From a virus: a stretch of 36,646 nucleotides of DNA. The position numbers and the translations under genes were made by a program. The stretch is taken from IMG/VR virus record IMGVR_UViG_3300005264_000096, positions 1-36,646 of that record; one strand, 5' to 3'. Shown here piece after piece: positions 7,020-13,502 of the stretch; the first letter of the stretch is position 1, and every line of letters starts with the position of its first letter. The notes beneath the pieces were generated by a model. That model saw only the letters and a list, made by a program, of their open reading frames with translations, was not told where the DNA came from and did not search any database.

Positions 7020-7702
7020 TGATAAAAGCGGTAAAAATCATTAACGAGGTAAAAAATCAGACCAATAGTATTATATTATTTCATTCAGGAGCTGGAAAAG
7101 ATAGTATAGCACTATTGGACTTGTTATATACTCGTTTTGATAAGGTTGTTTGTGTTTACATGTACATAATCAAAGACTTAGAACATATTAATAAATATAT
7201 CTACTGGACTAAGCGGAATTACAAAAACATTGAATTTATACAGTTCCCACATTTTGCGGTTTCCTCCTATGTCAAGGGTGGATTTATGGGTATAAAGAAA
7301 AACCCAAAGCAAAAATTATACACTCTTTCAGATATAACAGAAAGAGCAAGATTAAAAACTGGTATAGAGTGGGTCTGTTATGGTTTCAAGAAGACAGACA
7401 GTCTAAACAGGCGGTTAATGCTTAATGGTTATGAAATGGGAGGAATAAACAGACCAACAAGAAAGTTTTACCCTTTATCAGATTATAAAAATGGCGATGT
7501 TTTGCGATACATCAAAAATAGACGATTACCAACACCAATAAATTACGGAGGAAATCATCAAAGCTCAGGAACTGCATTAACAGATCTTAATTTTTTATTA
7601 TACTGTAAACGAAAGTTCCCAAATGACTACAATAAGATAATATCAACATATCCAGAAACGGAGCATAAAGTGGTAAGTTATGAAACAAGAGGAAATTACT
7701 AA
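7019..7702 (+). CDS. PAPS-reductase-like PP-loop protein (IbrA-type)
   Basis: The 227-aa protein has a PP-loop at residues 23-29 (SGAGKDS, in IILFHSGAGKDSIALLDLLY), the nucleotide-binding motif of PAPS reductases and ATP pyrophosphatases. Further matches are the basic RARLKTG and Arg-rich NRRLMLNGYEMGG segments, and YPLSDYKNGDVLRYIKNRRL, which resembles the W/Y-P-L-x-D-W-x-x-x-D-V motif of the family. It overlaps a ParB-like gene by 23 bases. This pairing is that of IbrA/IbrB, known as regulators of immunoglobulin-binding protein genes in E. coli and common in phages. DndC-like sulfur chemistry is another possibility. True sulfate reduction is unlikely. Confidence 0.8.
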   Translation: MIKAVKIINEVKNQTNSIILFHSGAGKDSIALLDLLYTRFDKVVCVYMYIIKDLEHINKYIYWTKRNYKNIEFIQFPHFAVSSYVKGGFMGIKKNPKQKLYTLSDITERARLKTGIEWVCYGFKKTDSLNRRLMLNGYEMGGINRPTRKFYPLSDYKNGDVLRYIKNRRLPTPINYGGNHQSSGTALTDLNFLLYCKRKFPNDYNKIISTYPETEHKVVSYETRGNY

Positions 7703-8390
7703 ATTTCAAAATACAAATCAATCAAAGGTTTTAAGGAGCAGTATAAAATTTGCATCCTACAACCCTCGTACTATTTCAGAAAAAAGTTTAAAAGCCTTAA
7801 AGGCTAATATTAAGCGTATTGGTTTACTTGGTGGAATAGTCATAAATAAAAAAACAAGCAATATAGTATCTGGACACCAAAGGGTTACAGCTTTAGACCA
7901 ATTAAACAAGTATAAGGAGGAAACAAAAGAAAATGATTATACTTTTATTGCTGAGATTGTGGAACTTGATGAAATTGCAGAAAAAGAACAAAATGTCTTT
8001 ATGAATTCGACATCAGCACAAGGAGAGTTTGACAATGAGAAATTAAGCTTATTACTTCCAGACATCGACTATAAGAATGCAGGACTTGACGACTACGACA
8101 TCGGAATTATTGCAGCTGAAAGCCCAAATATAAACTTTGGCAACAATTCGGAGGTAGAAGAGGATATACAAGAAATGGATAAACCCTTTGAAGACCGAAA
8201 AGAGGCAATAAAAGAAAAAAAGCAAAAAGCACAGGAAAAAATAGAAAACGACATGAACGAGGGAGACCCTTATTTCACCGTAACATTTGATAGTTACCAA
8301 AACAAAGCGGAATTTCTTGAAACTCTGGGCTTTAACGCTCAGGATAGGTATATAAAAGGAGAACTTTTATTTGATAAAATAAGCGAATAA
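7680..8390 (+). CDS. ParB/Srx-fold protein (IbrB-type)
   Basis: Residues 20-75 carry the ParB N-terminal fold: SYNPRTISEKSLKALKANI, then GGIVINK, then IVSGHQRVTAL, in which SGHQR (64-68) matches the conserved G-x-R/H-R nucleotide-binding box. The middle (ELDEIAEKEQNVFMNSTSAQ) matches phage ParB-like proteins, while the C-terminal third is an acidic/basic helix plus a small domain. The start at 7680 overlaps the PAPS-reductase-like gene, so the two are probably co-translated and act together. Current knowledge of the fold points to CTP/ATP binding and DNA association. It is unlikely to be a plasmid partition protein because no ParA is present. Confidence 0.8.
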   Translation: MKQEEITKFQNTNQSKVLRSSIKFASYNPRTISEKSLKALKANIKRIGLLGGIVINKKTSNIVSGHQRVTALDQLNKYKEETKENDYTFIAEIVELDEIAEKEQNVFMNSTSAQGEFDNEKLSLLLPDIDYKNAGLDDYDIGIIAAESPNINFGNNSEVEEDIQEMDKPFEDRKEAIKEKKQKAQEKIENDMNEGDPYFTVTFDSYQNKAEFLETLGFNAQDRYIKGELLFDKISE

Positions 8391-8414
8391 TTACAGGAAT
8401 AAAACGGTATCAAA

Positions 8415-8861
8415 ATGGCATATTCAGACGAATTTAAAGACAAATTTATACAAGTATATACAGAAGTAGGATTTAGCGTAACAAAGGCGGTTAAAATCGC
8501 TAAAATTGACTGGAAAACACACTTCCAATGGATGAAAGATGATAAAAAGTATAATAAGCGTTTTAATGAGGCAAAAACGGAGGCTTTAGATGTTTTACTA
8601 GAAGAGTCAGAGCATACACATAGAATTTTACGCCTTGGAATACCTAAGAAAAATGAAGAGGGTAAATTGGTAGGCTGGGAGGAAAGACCAGATGGCAGGG
8701 CTATTGAGTGGTTTCTTTCAAAACGTTCTCCTGATTATTCCGATAAATTAACCTTACAACACACGTCAGATGAGAATTTTGCAGACGTTATAAAAAATAT
8801 ATTAAGTGGAACTCCTACCGAAACAACTACAAGCGACAAAGACGACATTACAAGCGATTAG
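8415..8861 (+). CDS. terS: Terminase small subunit
   Basis: The 148-aa protein starts with a helix-turn-helix-like region (DKFIQVYTEVGFSVTKAVKI, then DWKTHFQWMKDDKKYNKRF). A helical oligomerisation region (EALDVLLEESEHTHRILRLG) and an acidic tail follow. This is the architecture of phage small terminases, which bind pac/cos DNA and recruit the large subunit. Its 3' end overlaps the large-subunit gene by 56 bases in another frame. Confidence 0.8.
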   Translation: MAYSDEFKDKFIQVYTEVGFSVTKAVKIAKIDWKTHFQWMKDDKKYNKRFNEAKTEALDVLLEESEHTHRILRLGIPKKNEEGKLVGWEERPDGRAIEWFLSKRSPDYSDKLTLQHTSDENFADVIKNILSGTPTETTTSDKDDITSD

Positions 8862-10242
8862 CGGACTAACAGATGTTGCATTATTACTTTATGGAGGCGC
8901 TATCCGTGGCGGAAAAACTTATTGGGCTTTGATTACAGCATTAATGTTATGCGAAATTTACCCAGGATCAAGATGGGCTGTTGTCCGTAAAGATTTACAG
9001 CGAATACAGGAGAATACAATCCCCTCCTTTAATAAAATATTAGAAGAAAACCCTTTTTTACATGGGACTTTGAAATATTCCCCTTACATTAATTATACTT
9101 ATTACAATGGTTCTAAGATACTTTTCAGAGGTGAAAACCTAGACAGAGACCCCGATTTAGACAAATACAAAGGTTTTGAGACGAACGGTTTTATCTTTGA
9201 GGAGATGAACGAAATTTCTTTAAAAATGCTTTGGAAAGGTTTCGAGCGTGCTGGTAGTTGGATTATTCCAAACATAGAGACACAACCAAAACCGTTTATA
9301 ATGGGAACTTGTAACCCCACCCAGCAATGGGTAAAGGAGTTGATTTATGACCCCTACGAGGCTGGAACTTTGCGAAAAAATTGGGTTTATATTCCTGCTA
9401 AAATAACAGATAACAACAAACTCCCACAAACTTATATTGATAGCCTTAAAAACCTACCACGTTATGAATATATGGTATATGTTGAGGGTAATTGGAATGT
9501 AAGGCTAAAAACAGGAGGCGAGTTTTTTAAAGCATTTGAGGTTGAAAACCATATTAAAAACATTTACTACGATGATAAGGAGTTAATCCACGTTTCAATT
9601 GATAGTAATGTTTTACCGTATATTGCGATTTCATTATGGCAAGTAAAAAAGACGGTAAACGGCTATAAGCTTAAAAAGTTTGATGAAATACCAGCCGAAT
9701 ATCCGCATAACTCCGCCCGAAAAGCAGGTAAATTATTGATTGAATATTTAAAGAAAATAAACTATAACCAAAAAATAAAGCTGTACGGAGATAGTACGAC
9801 TAAAGCAAGAAATAATATAGACGATGAGAATAGGAGCTTTTTTACATTATTTAACAAACCTCTAAAAGATGCAGGCTACACGGTCGAAGACAAATTTTTC
9901 TCTGCAAACCCTCCAGTATCGGCAACTGCTGAATTTATAAACGAAATATTCGAGAATGAAATTTACAGCACTTCGATAGAAATAGGAGAAAACTGCAAAA
10001 AGACTATTTCCGATTATATAGAAATAAAAGAGGACAAAGACGGAGGAATGTTAAAAAAACGAACAGTAAACCCTGAAACAAAGGCTAGTTATGAGCTGTA
10101 CGGTCATTTTCTTGACACAGATAGGTATTTTATTTGCAAGGTGCTAGAGCATGAATTTAACCGCTTTAGATTGCGTTTGACTAATTACAAAGATGAGACC
10201 ATTCCAGACATGCCCGAAAGCTTTATTTTAGGAGGAATATAA
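8806..10242 (+). CDS. terL: Terminase large subunit
   Basis: The 478-aa packaging motor has the full set of motifs. Walker A is GGAIRGGKT (30-38), Walker B is FIFEE (129-133), and the coupling motif is GTCNP (167-171). The RNase H-like nuclease has acidic residues Asp266 (VSIDSNVL), Asp329 (LYGDSTT) and Asp437/439 (FLDTDRYF). The start is a GTG at 8806, since no in-frame ATG lies before Walker A. It translocates DNA into proheads and cuts the concatemer. The packaging mode cannot be decided from the sequence, although circular permutation would fit headful packaging. Confidence 0.9.
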   Translation: MELLPKQLQATKTTLQAISGLTDVALLLYGGAIRGGKTYWALITALMLCEIYPGSRWAVVRKDLQRIQENTIPSFNKILEENPFLHGTLKYSPYINYTYYNGSKILFRGENLDRDPDLDKYKGFETNGFIFEEMNEISLKMLWKGFERAGSWIIPNIETQPKPFIMGTCNPTQQWVKELIYDPYEAGTLRKNWVYIPAKITDNNKLPQTYIDSLKNLPRYEYMVYVEGNWNVRLKTGGEFFKAFEVENHIKNIYYDDKELIHVSIDSNVLPYIAISLWQVKKTVNGYKLKKFDEIPAEYPHNSARKAGKLLIEYLKKINYNQKIKLYGDSTTKARNNIDDENRSFFTLFNKPLKDAGYTVEDKFFSANPPVSATAEFINEIFENEIYSTSIEIGENCKKTISDYIEIKEDKDGGMLKKRTVNPETKASYELYGHFLDTDRYFICKVLEHEFNRFRLRLTNYKDETIPDMPESFILGGI

Positions 10243-10314
10243 GATTTTTTAAACATTTATAAATAAACAAGTTAGTCAACTTCTCCCACCGTGGAGATAA
10301 AAAATAAAAGAACC

Positions 10315-10365
10315 ATGAAAAAAAAGAAAAATACAGATAATAAGAATAACTTAACTCTATTTTAG
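10315..10365 (+). pseudogene. Orphan copy of a gene tail (16 codons, MKKKKNTDNKNNLTLF)
   Basis: An ATG at 10315 opens 16 codons ending at TAG 10363-10365. The peptide is almost the same as the last 15 residues of the protein ending at 5445. It is most simply a remnant carried with the duplicated promoter. Expression as a micro-peptide is possible but unsupported. Confidence 0.55.
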
Positions 10366-10378
10366 ACAAAATTATCAA

Positions 10379-10440
10379 TTATTAAAGTATGTTAAAATAT
10401 GTTAAATAGTTGCACACGTAAAATAAAAATTGTTCATTTA
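10379..10440 (+). promoter_or_regulatory. Decamer-type promoter with weakened -7 box, ahead of cassette block A
   Basis: Decamers TTATTAAAGT, ATGTTAAAAT and ATGTTAAATA (10379-10408) abut GTTG (10409-10412). Twenty bases on, the -7 position is TTCATTTA (10433-10440), two changes away from the parental TTTATTTG at 5514. It points into the first cassette block and would act like an array promoter, though probably a weaker one. Confidence 0.55.
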
Positions 10441-10469
10441 TGTAGGGCTTAATCATTAACATAACTGCA

Positions 10470-10546
10470 TATAACGACCTATGTATAGTTTGAAAGCCAT
10501 GCGATAAACCTTAATTGGCTTTTTAACTATACATTTTGTTATAGCC
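10470..10546 (+). repeat. attC-like site A1
   Basis: The 5' box TATAAC (10470-10475) is followed by a 19-base arm (10481-10499) that pairs at 17 of 19 positions with 10516-10534, around a 16-base loop. The 3' box is GTTATAGCC (10538-10546). Outer AAC/GTT boxes, a long imperfect stem and a two-base internal mismatch all match attC architecture. It precedes the first cassette gene. Confidence 0.75.
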
Positions 10547-10565
10547 AGTTATTAAAATAAAAAAG

Positions 10566-10763
10566 ATGGAAAAAATGACGATTAAAGAAAATATAATTGC
10601 AACAATAAGCGATTTATGTAGTGATTTTTTATACTATGACAGAAAGGAAGATGAAGATTTAAGTATGAAACAGCTAAATAAAGCCGTTGCTGATGGAGAA
10701 GTGACTGTTGATGAAATGGTCTCTGAGTTTAGAAAAAATTTAGAGAATACATTCAAGGCTTAA
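10566..10763 (+). CDS. Small acidic phage/cassette protein (65 aa)
   Basis: The product runs MEKMTIKENIIATISDLCSD, then FLYYDRKEDEDLSMKQLNKA, with a C-terminal helix VTVDEMVSEFRKNLENTF. I recall short phage proteins with the same DFLYYxRKEDEDL and EITVDEIV layout, but no function. It is the sole gene of cassette 1, bounded by GTTATAGCC and GGCTATAAC. A second ATG at 10575 would give 62 aa. Confidence 0.65.
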   Translation: MEKMTIKENIIATISDLCSDFLYYDRKEDEDLSMKQLNKAVADGEVTVDEMVSEFRKNLENTFKA

Positions 10764-10765
10764 TT

Positions 10766-10838
10766 GGCTATAACGTTTAGCGTATGCGGTCGTTGCCGTA
10801 ATTGAAACACGAATTATTAATATAAAAACTAATTAAAT
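10766..10838 (+). repeat. Decayed attC-like site A2
   Basis: GGCTATAAC (10766-10774) is the exact complement of the cassette 1 start box. The following sequence can form only a weak stem around TGCGG...CCGTA, and no GTT box precedes the next gene. The 3' half of the site appears lost, leaving cassette 2 without a start box. Confidence 0.5.
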
Positions 10839-11195
10839 ATGGAAAATAAAACTTCAAATAAAAAAGAAATTAAGGCAATGCCGTATGACGCATTGTTATG
10901 CCCCGTTGATTTATTTCGCTATTTTGTGAAAAAACAATATGAGGGAGTAGAAATAAGTAACGAAGATATAGATGAATTACGAATTGAATTTGCGAAATAC
11001 TTACACAAATTAACCCTAACCGATAAGCAAAAGGAAAACATATTGCCTAAAAGTACTTTTGATGTGATATTAAATGCTGAACATCCATTAAAAATGCACG
11101 GATTTGAAGTTGCTTATGTTTTTCATTTTGCAACATTCATTAAAAAAATGCAAGAAGAAGCAAAGAAACAAGGTTATTCTCCTAATGGGGCATAA
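10839..11195 (+). CDS. Unknown cassette protein (118 aa)
   Basis: No family was recognised. The protein is helical and mixed-charge (DLFRYFVKKQYEGVEISNED; EVAYVFHFATFIKKMQEEAK), with no signal or membrane segment. Its TAA stop lies inside the 5' box of the following attC-like site (GCATAAC, 11190-11196), the tight packing usual for integron cassettes. No promoter is evident in front of it. Confidence 0.6.
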   Translation: MENKTSNKKEIKAMPYDALLCPVDLFRYFVKKQYEGVEISNEDIDELRIEFAKYLHKLTLTDKQKENILPKSTFDVILNAEHPLKMHGFEVAYVFHFATFIKKMQEEAKKQGYSPNGA

Positions 11196-11260
11196 CGGCA
11201 TACTTACTTAAACTGAAAAATGTTTTTACATTTTTTTGTTTTAAGCAATATGTTAAGGGC
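11190..11260 (+). repeat. attC-like site A3 (first 68-bp direct-repeat copy)
   Basis: The boxes are GCATAAC (11190-11196) and GTTAAGGGC (11252-11260). The arm at 11204-11222 pairs imperfectly with 11229-11248 (TTACTTAAACTG and its partner CATTTTTTTGTTTTAAGCAA), with unpaired bases in the stem. Bases 11193-11260 recur at 11689-11756 with one mismatch. Confidence 0.8.
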
Positions 11261-11283
11261 ATTAATTTTTAATTTACATATTT

Positions 11284-11691
11284 ATGAGCAGAGTTTTAGC
11301 AATAGGAAATAATAATGCAGGTTCAAGAACTGCAATCGAAGCAATAAATAATTTAAAAAATCACGGACACGAAGTAGTTGTCTTAAAAAACGAAAAAGAT
11401 ATGAATACAGACCATGTGAAAAATTTGCCTTTGTTAGCTGCAATATCAATGTTTGAACAATTAGGCAGAAATGATTATGACAATAGAAGCGGATTAGATA
11501 ATCAAGAGCAGGAAATTTACGCTTACGGAAATATATCATTAATCAAAGAATATAATTTAATTATTGCTAAAAAATCAAAACTATCAAAAAGAAAAAGAGA
11601 TATTGTTGTAAGTCGTTTAGCTTACGAACTCAAAAATAATAATATTTATGATTACGAGAAAGAGCAAGTTGTAGGTTACAGTTGTTCTTAA
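11284..11691 (+). CDS. Unknown cassette protein (135 aa)
   Basis: Residues 1-38 (MSRVLAIGNNNAGSRTAIEA, then VVVLKNE) read like a beta-alpha-beta start with a Gly/Asn-rich loop. The remainder is helical and basic. No catalytic motif was recognised. The gene lies between two almost identical 68-bp attC-like repeats in direct orientation, and its TAA falls inside the second one. It is therefore a self-contained cassette that homologous or site-specific recombination could excise cleanly. Confidence 0.6.
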   Translation: MSRVLAIGNNNAGSRTAIEAINNLKNHGHEVVVLKNEKDMNTDHVKNLPLLAAISMFEQLGRNDYDNRSGLDNQEQEIYAYGNISLIKEYNLIIAKKSKLSKRKRDIVVSRLAYELKNNNIYDYEKEQVVGYSCS

Positions 11692-11756
11692 CGGCATACT
11701 TGCTTAAACTGAAAAATGTTTTTACATTTTTTTGTTTTAAGCAATATGTTAAGGGC
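11684..11756 (+). repeat. attC-like site A4 (second 68-bp direct-repeat copy)
   Basis: The boxes are GTTCTTAAC (11684-11692) and GTTAAGGGC (11748-11756), and arm 11700-11718 pairs with 11725-11744. The core 11689-11756 differs from 11193-11260 only by G for A at 11702, while the outer 5' box instead matches its own cassette's start box at 7 of 9 positions. Confidence 0.8.
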
Positions 11757-11817
11757 TTCTTCTTTTATCCGAGCCAAAAAAAATATTTTAATTATTAACT
11801 ATATAAAATTTAAAATC

Positions 11818-12273
11818 ATGAATATTGAATATGTAGAAAACGGTGTTAATTTCGGTGAAACTTTTGTATCACTTGACGAAATTACAAAAAAAGTAAATAA
11901 AGTAAAAGTAAAAAATCAAAAACTCAGTTTAATGACAATTGAGTGGGATGGAGGAAGAGGTTTTGATGGTTGTTGTGAGCAATATACAGATAGTATAGAA
12001 AATCTTAAAAGAATAAAAGAAATTCTAATTGGAAAAACTATTAATTTTGGAGAAATTGCAGGCAAACATTCAGAAATATATGGAGAAATGGAGGAATGCG
12101 ATTTTAATATAAGTGAAGAAAATAAAGATGTTACAGATTTTTTATCAAAGCACCCATCAGGACATGAATATGACCATTCTTTTTTACATACTTTTAACGA
12201 TTGGCTATATGATGCAGATGAAGATGAAGTTTCAGAAACTGAAAAAACAGATTTTTTAAAAATATTGAAATAA
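11818..12273 (+). CDS. Unknown acidic cassette protein (151 aa)
   Basis: The ATG at 11818 is chosen because the longer frame from 11716 would start inside the attC-like hairpin. The product (MNIEYVENGVNFGETFVSLD onward) is acidic, with two cysteines in GFDGCCEQY, His-containing HPSGHEYDHSFLHTF and a very acidic tail (DADEDEVSETE). It resembles small immunity- or antitoxin-like cytosolic proteins in composition only. The flanking boxes GTTAAGGGC and GCCCTTAAC are an exact complement pair. Confidence 0.6.
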   Translation: MNIEYVENGVNFGETFVSLDEITKKVNKVKVKNQKLSLMTIEWDGGRGFDGCCEQYTDSIENLKRIKEILIGKTINFGEIAGKHSEIYGEMEECDFNISEENKDVTDFLSKHPSGHEYDHSFLHTFNDWLYDADEDEVSETEKTDFLKILK

Positions 12274-12280
12274 AATATTA

Positions 12281-12378
12281 GTTAAGGGTAGTGGCTTTGC
12301 TATTGCCCTTAACGAATAGTGTTTGTGGTGAAAATTTGTTTTTCACAAATTTATAACATCAAAAACAATGTTATACGC
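12281..12378 (+). repeat. attC-like site A5 with an extra minimal box pair
   Basis: GTTAAGGG (12281-12288) and GCCCTTAAC (12305-12313) bracket AGTGGCTTTGCTATTG, which also occurs (with one extra T) at 33525 beside array B. The main palindrome follows: TTTGTGGTGAAAA (12322-12334) pairs with TTTTTCACAAA (12339-12349), leaving extrahelical bases. The 3' box GTTATACGC (12370-12378) starts the next cassette. The short bracketed piece looks like an empty cassette or partial site. The 238-bp gap here holds no gene. Confidence 0.7.
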
Positions 12379-12437
12379 TTTATTTTCAATCGTATAGCAT
12401 TATAAAGAAAAATAATCTAAAAACAAACACTAAAACA

Positions 12438-12469
12438 TTTGATTTAATAAATAAATTGTTTTATATTTG
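12438..12469 (+). promoter_or_regulatory. Cassette-internal Bacteroidota-type promoter
   Basis: TTTG (12438-12441), 20 bases and TATATTTG (12462-12469) are a full match to the Bacteroidota promoter pattern, 43 bases before the ATG at 12512. Cassette 5 is thus expressed independently of its position in the array. Confidence 0.75.
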
Positions 12470-12511
12470 TAACATCAAAAGCAATCAAGCTGACATGTAA
12501 AAAAAGAAATT

Positions 12512-12931
12512 ATGAAAAATCAAGAAATTTATTTAGGAAATGGCTGTTTATATGCAAGATTTGAAAACAATACACTTTCGTTTGAGGGTAGCAAAATTAC
12601 TACATCTCAGGTGGTAGGAATTGAGGAATATACCTTGTTAAAAGGTGGTGCGTTAATTAAAAATGAATGGTCTAAGCCGTTTGATGCTGTTGGTGGTGGA
12701 ATGCAGGAAAACCAAACACTTGAAGTTTTTTTGAAAAAATCAGAAACTTGCATAGTTTTATGTAATGCTCAAAATCAAATAGATAGTTATATTCAATTTA
12801 AAAATGAGAATGGAACTTTGAAATTTAAAGTTATAGCTGAAGAATGTTATTATACTAATGAATTTCAGGGTATTATTGAGAATAAAATAATAAGCGAAAA
12901 AAAATTTAGAAAATATATAGAAAATATATAG
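12512..12931 (+). CDS. Unknown protein paired with a small XRE regulator (139 aa)
   Basis: No family was recognised. The first half is beta-rich (YLGNGCLYARFENNTLSFEG; VVGIEEYTLLKGGALI) and has a Gly-rich turn AVGGGMQEN. The second half ends in a basic helix (NKIISEKKFRKYIENI). It is followed after three bases by an HTH gene, under a strong promoter of its own. The pair could be a toxin/antitoxin-like or defence module, but no toxin motif is visible. Confidence 0.6.
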   Translation: MKNQEIYLGNGCLYARFENNTLSFEGSKITTSQVVGIEEYTLLKGGALIKNEWSKPFDAVGGGMQENQTLEVFLKKSETCIVLCNAQNQIDSYIQFKNENGTLKFKVIAEECYYTNEFQGIIENKIISEKKFRKYIENI

Positions 12932-12934
12932 AAA

Positions 12935-13159
12935 ATGCAAATTAAAAAACTTAGAAATAAAAAAGGGATTACACAGCAAGAGCTTGCAAATCGTTTAGAT
13001 AAGAAATTTCAATACATTTCCAATATTGAAACTGGAAAGCGAAATGTTAGCCTTGAAATGTATTCAGAAATATGCATTGCATTAGGTTATACGGAACTTG
13101 AAACACTTCAATTAATAGCCAATAAACTTGGTTATTCGTGTGTTTTGAGTTGCGTATAA
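12935..13159 (+). CDS. XRE-family helix-turn-helix regulator (74 aa)
   Basis: Residues 4-58 are a canonical Cro/CI-type HTH: IKKLRNKKGITQQELANRLD, then FQYISNIETGKRNVSLEMYS, including the QQELA and ISNIETGKR recognition segments. It shares the cassette promoter with the gene before it and probably represses that promoter. Its TAA lies inside GCGTATAAC, the cassette's closing box. It is the only clear HTH repressor in the window, yet it sits in accessory DNA, so it need not be the phage's own lysogeny repressor. Confidence 0.85.
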   Translation: MQIKKLRNKKGITQQELANRLDKKFQYISNIETGKRNVSLEMYSEICIALGYTELETLQLIANKLGYSCVLSCV

Positions 13160-13245
13160 CAGGATGCTTTATTTACCGCCATTGTACTAATAACGCTATA
13201 ATTATATGAGTATGTGCGAGTTAATAGGGTTTGACAATTATAAAA
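13157..13245 (+). repeat. 89-bp inverted repeat, copy at the distal edge of array A
   Basis: Bases 13157-13245 match the reverse complement of 32024-32112 at 88 of 89 positions, G for A being the only difference. The match begins inside the closing box of the last cassette and runs through a start of coding sequence (MSM-C/Y-ELIGFDNYK). Both arrays end against this sequence. Confidence 0.95.
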
Positions 13246-13277
13246 AAATATGCTACGAGAAACAAGAAAGAAAATAG
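13206..13277 (+). pseudogene. Truncated copy of the 32063 gene (23 codons)
   Basis: An ATG at 13206 gives MSMCELIGFDNYKKICYEKQ and stops at TAG 13275. The first 13 residues match the protein that starts at 32063 on the other strand, except for Cys in place of Tyr. After the 89-bp repeat ends the frames diverge and stop early, so this is a broken 5' fragment. Confidence 0.6.
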
Positions 13278-13447
13278 CTATGTTTATTTGCAAACTGCTG
13301 AAAGTAGATGTAATAATAAGCCTAACACCTGAGGAAATGGCGAAAGTTTGGGAGGAATTAGATTCAACAGCAGTTGAGCAAAATGAAAACACGTCAGCCG
13401 ACTGGGCAGGACTTACAGGAATACATAATAATACAGATTATTTTTAA
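13250..13447 (+). CDS. Unknown small protein (65 aa)
   Basis: The product begins MLRETRKKIAMFICKLLKVD, a basic amphipathic N-terminal helix, followed by SLTPEEMAKVWEELDST and a polar tail. It has no recognised family. Its ATG lies within the truncated gene fragment, so translation could depend on readthrough from the array. A strong terminator follows at 13463. Confidence 0.45.
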   Translation: MLRETRKKIAMFICKLLKVDVIISLTPEEMAKVWEELDSTAVEQNENTSADWAGLTGIHNNTDYF

Positions 13448-13462
13448 GCCCCTATATTTATT

Positions 13463-13493
13463 AAAACCGCTCAATAAATGAGCGGTTTTTTTA
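13463..13493 (+). terminator. Intrinsic terminator after array A
   Basis: AAAACCGCTCA (13463-13473) pairs with TGAGCGGTTTT (13479-13489) around a 5-base loop and is followed by further T residues. It closes the array transcript before the next decamer promoter. Confidence 0.85.
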
Positions 13494-13502
13494 TATTATC
13501 AA

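Larger units (their letters stand above)
10311..10457 (+). repeat. Second copy of the gene-tail plus promoter segment
   Basis: This region corresponds to 5391-5538 with about 84 percent identity by eye and one indel. It forms the proximal border of the first cassette block. Between 10243 and 10310 I see only short hairpins (for example around 10290) and no gene. Confidence 0.85.
10470..13160 (+). mobile_element. Integron-like gene cassette array A (rightward, no integrase)
   Basis: Short genes in one orientation are each followed by an imperfect palindrome with AAC at its 5' edge and GTT at its 3' edge. The box at each cassette start is the reverse complement of the box after its own gene. 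GTTATAGCC (10538) pairs with GGCTATAAC (10766), GTTAAGGGC (11748) with GCCCTTAAC (12305), and GTTATACGC (12370) with GCGTATAAC (13152), all 9/9. GTTAAGGGC (11252) pairs with GTTCTTAAC (11684) at 7/9. This is the known relation between the TTRRRY start of an integron cassette and the R'' box of its attC. No tyrosine recombinase is encoded in the window, so it resembles a cluster of attC sites lacking an integrase. Confidence 0.8.

Noticed and set aside
11716-11817. N-terminal extension of the 11818 gene (starting MFLHFFVLSNML)
   Set aside because: It is translated from the attC-like hairpin and would be an accident of an open frame.
10470-12378. Reading the cassette palindromes as ordinary Rho-independent terminators
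   Set aside because: They lack T-runs after the stems, have AAC/GTT edges, and their outer boxes covary with the sequence before each gene.
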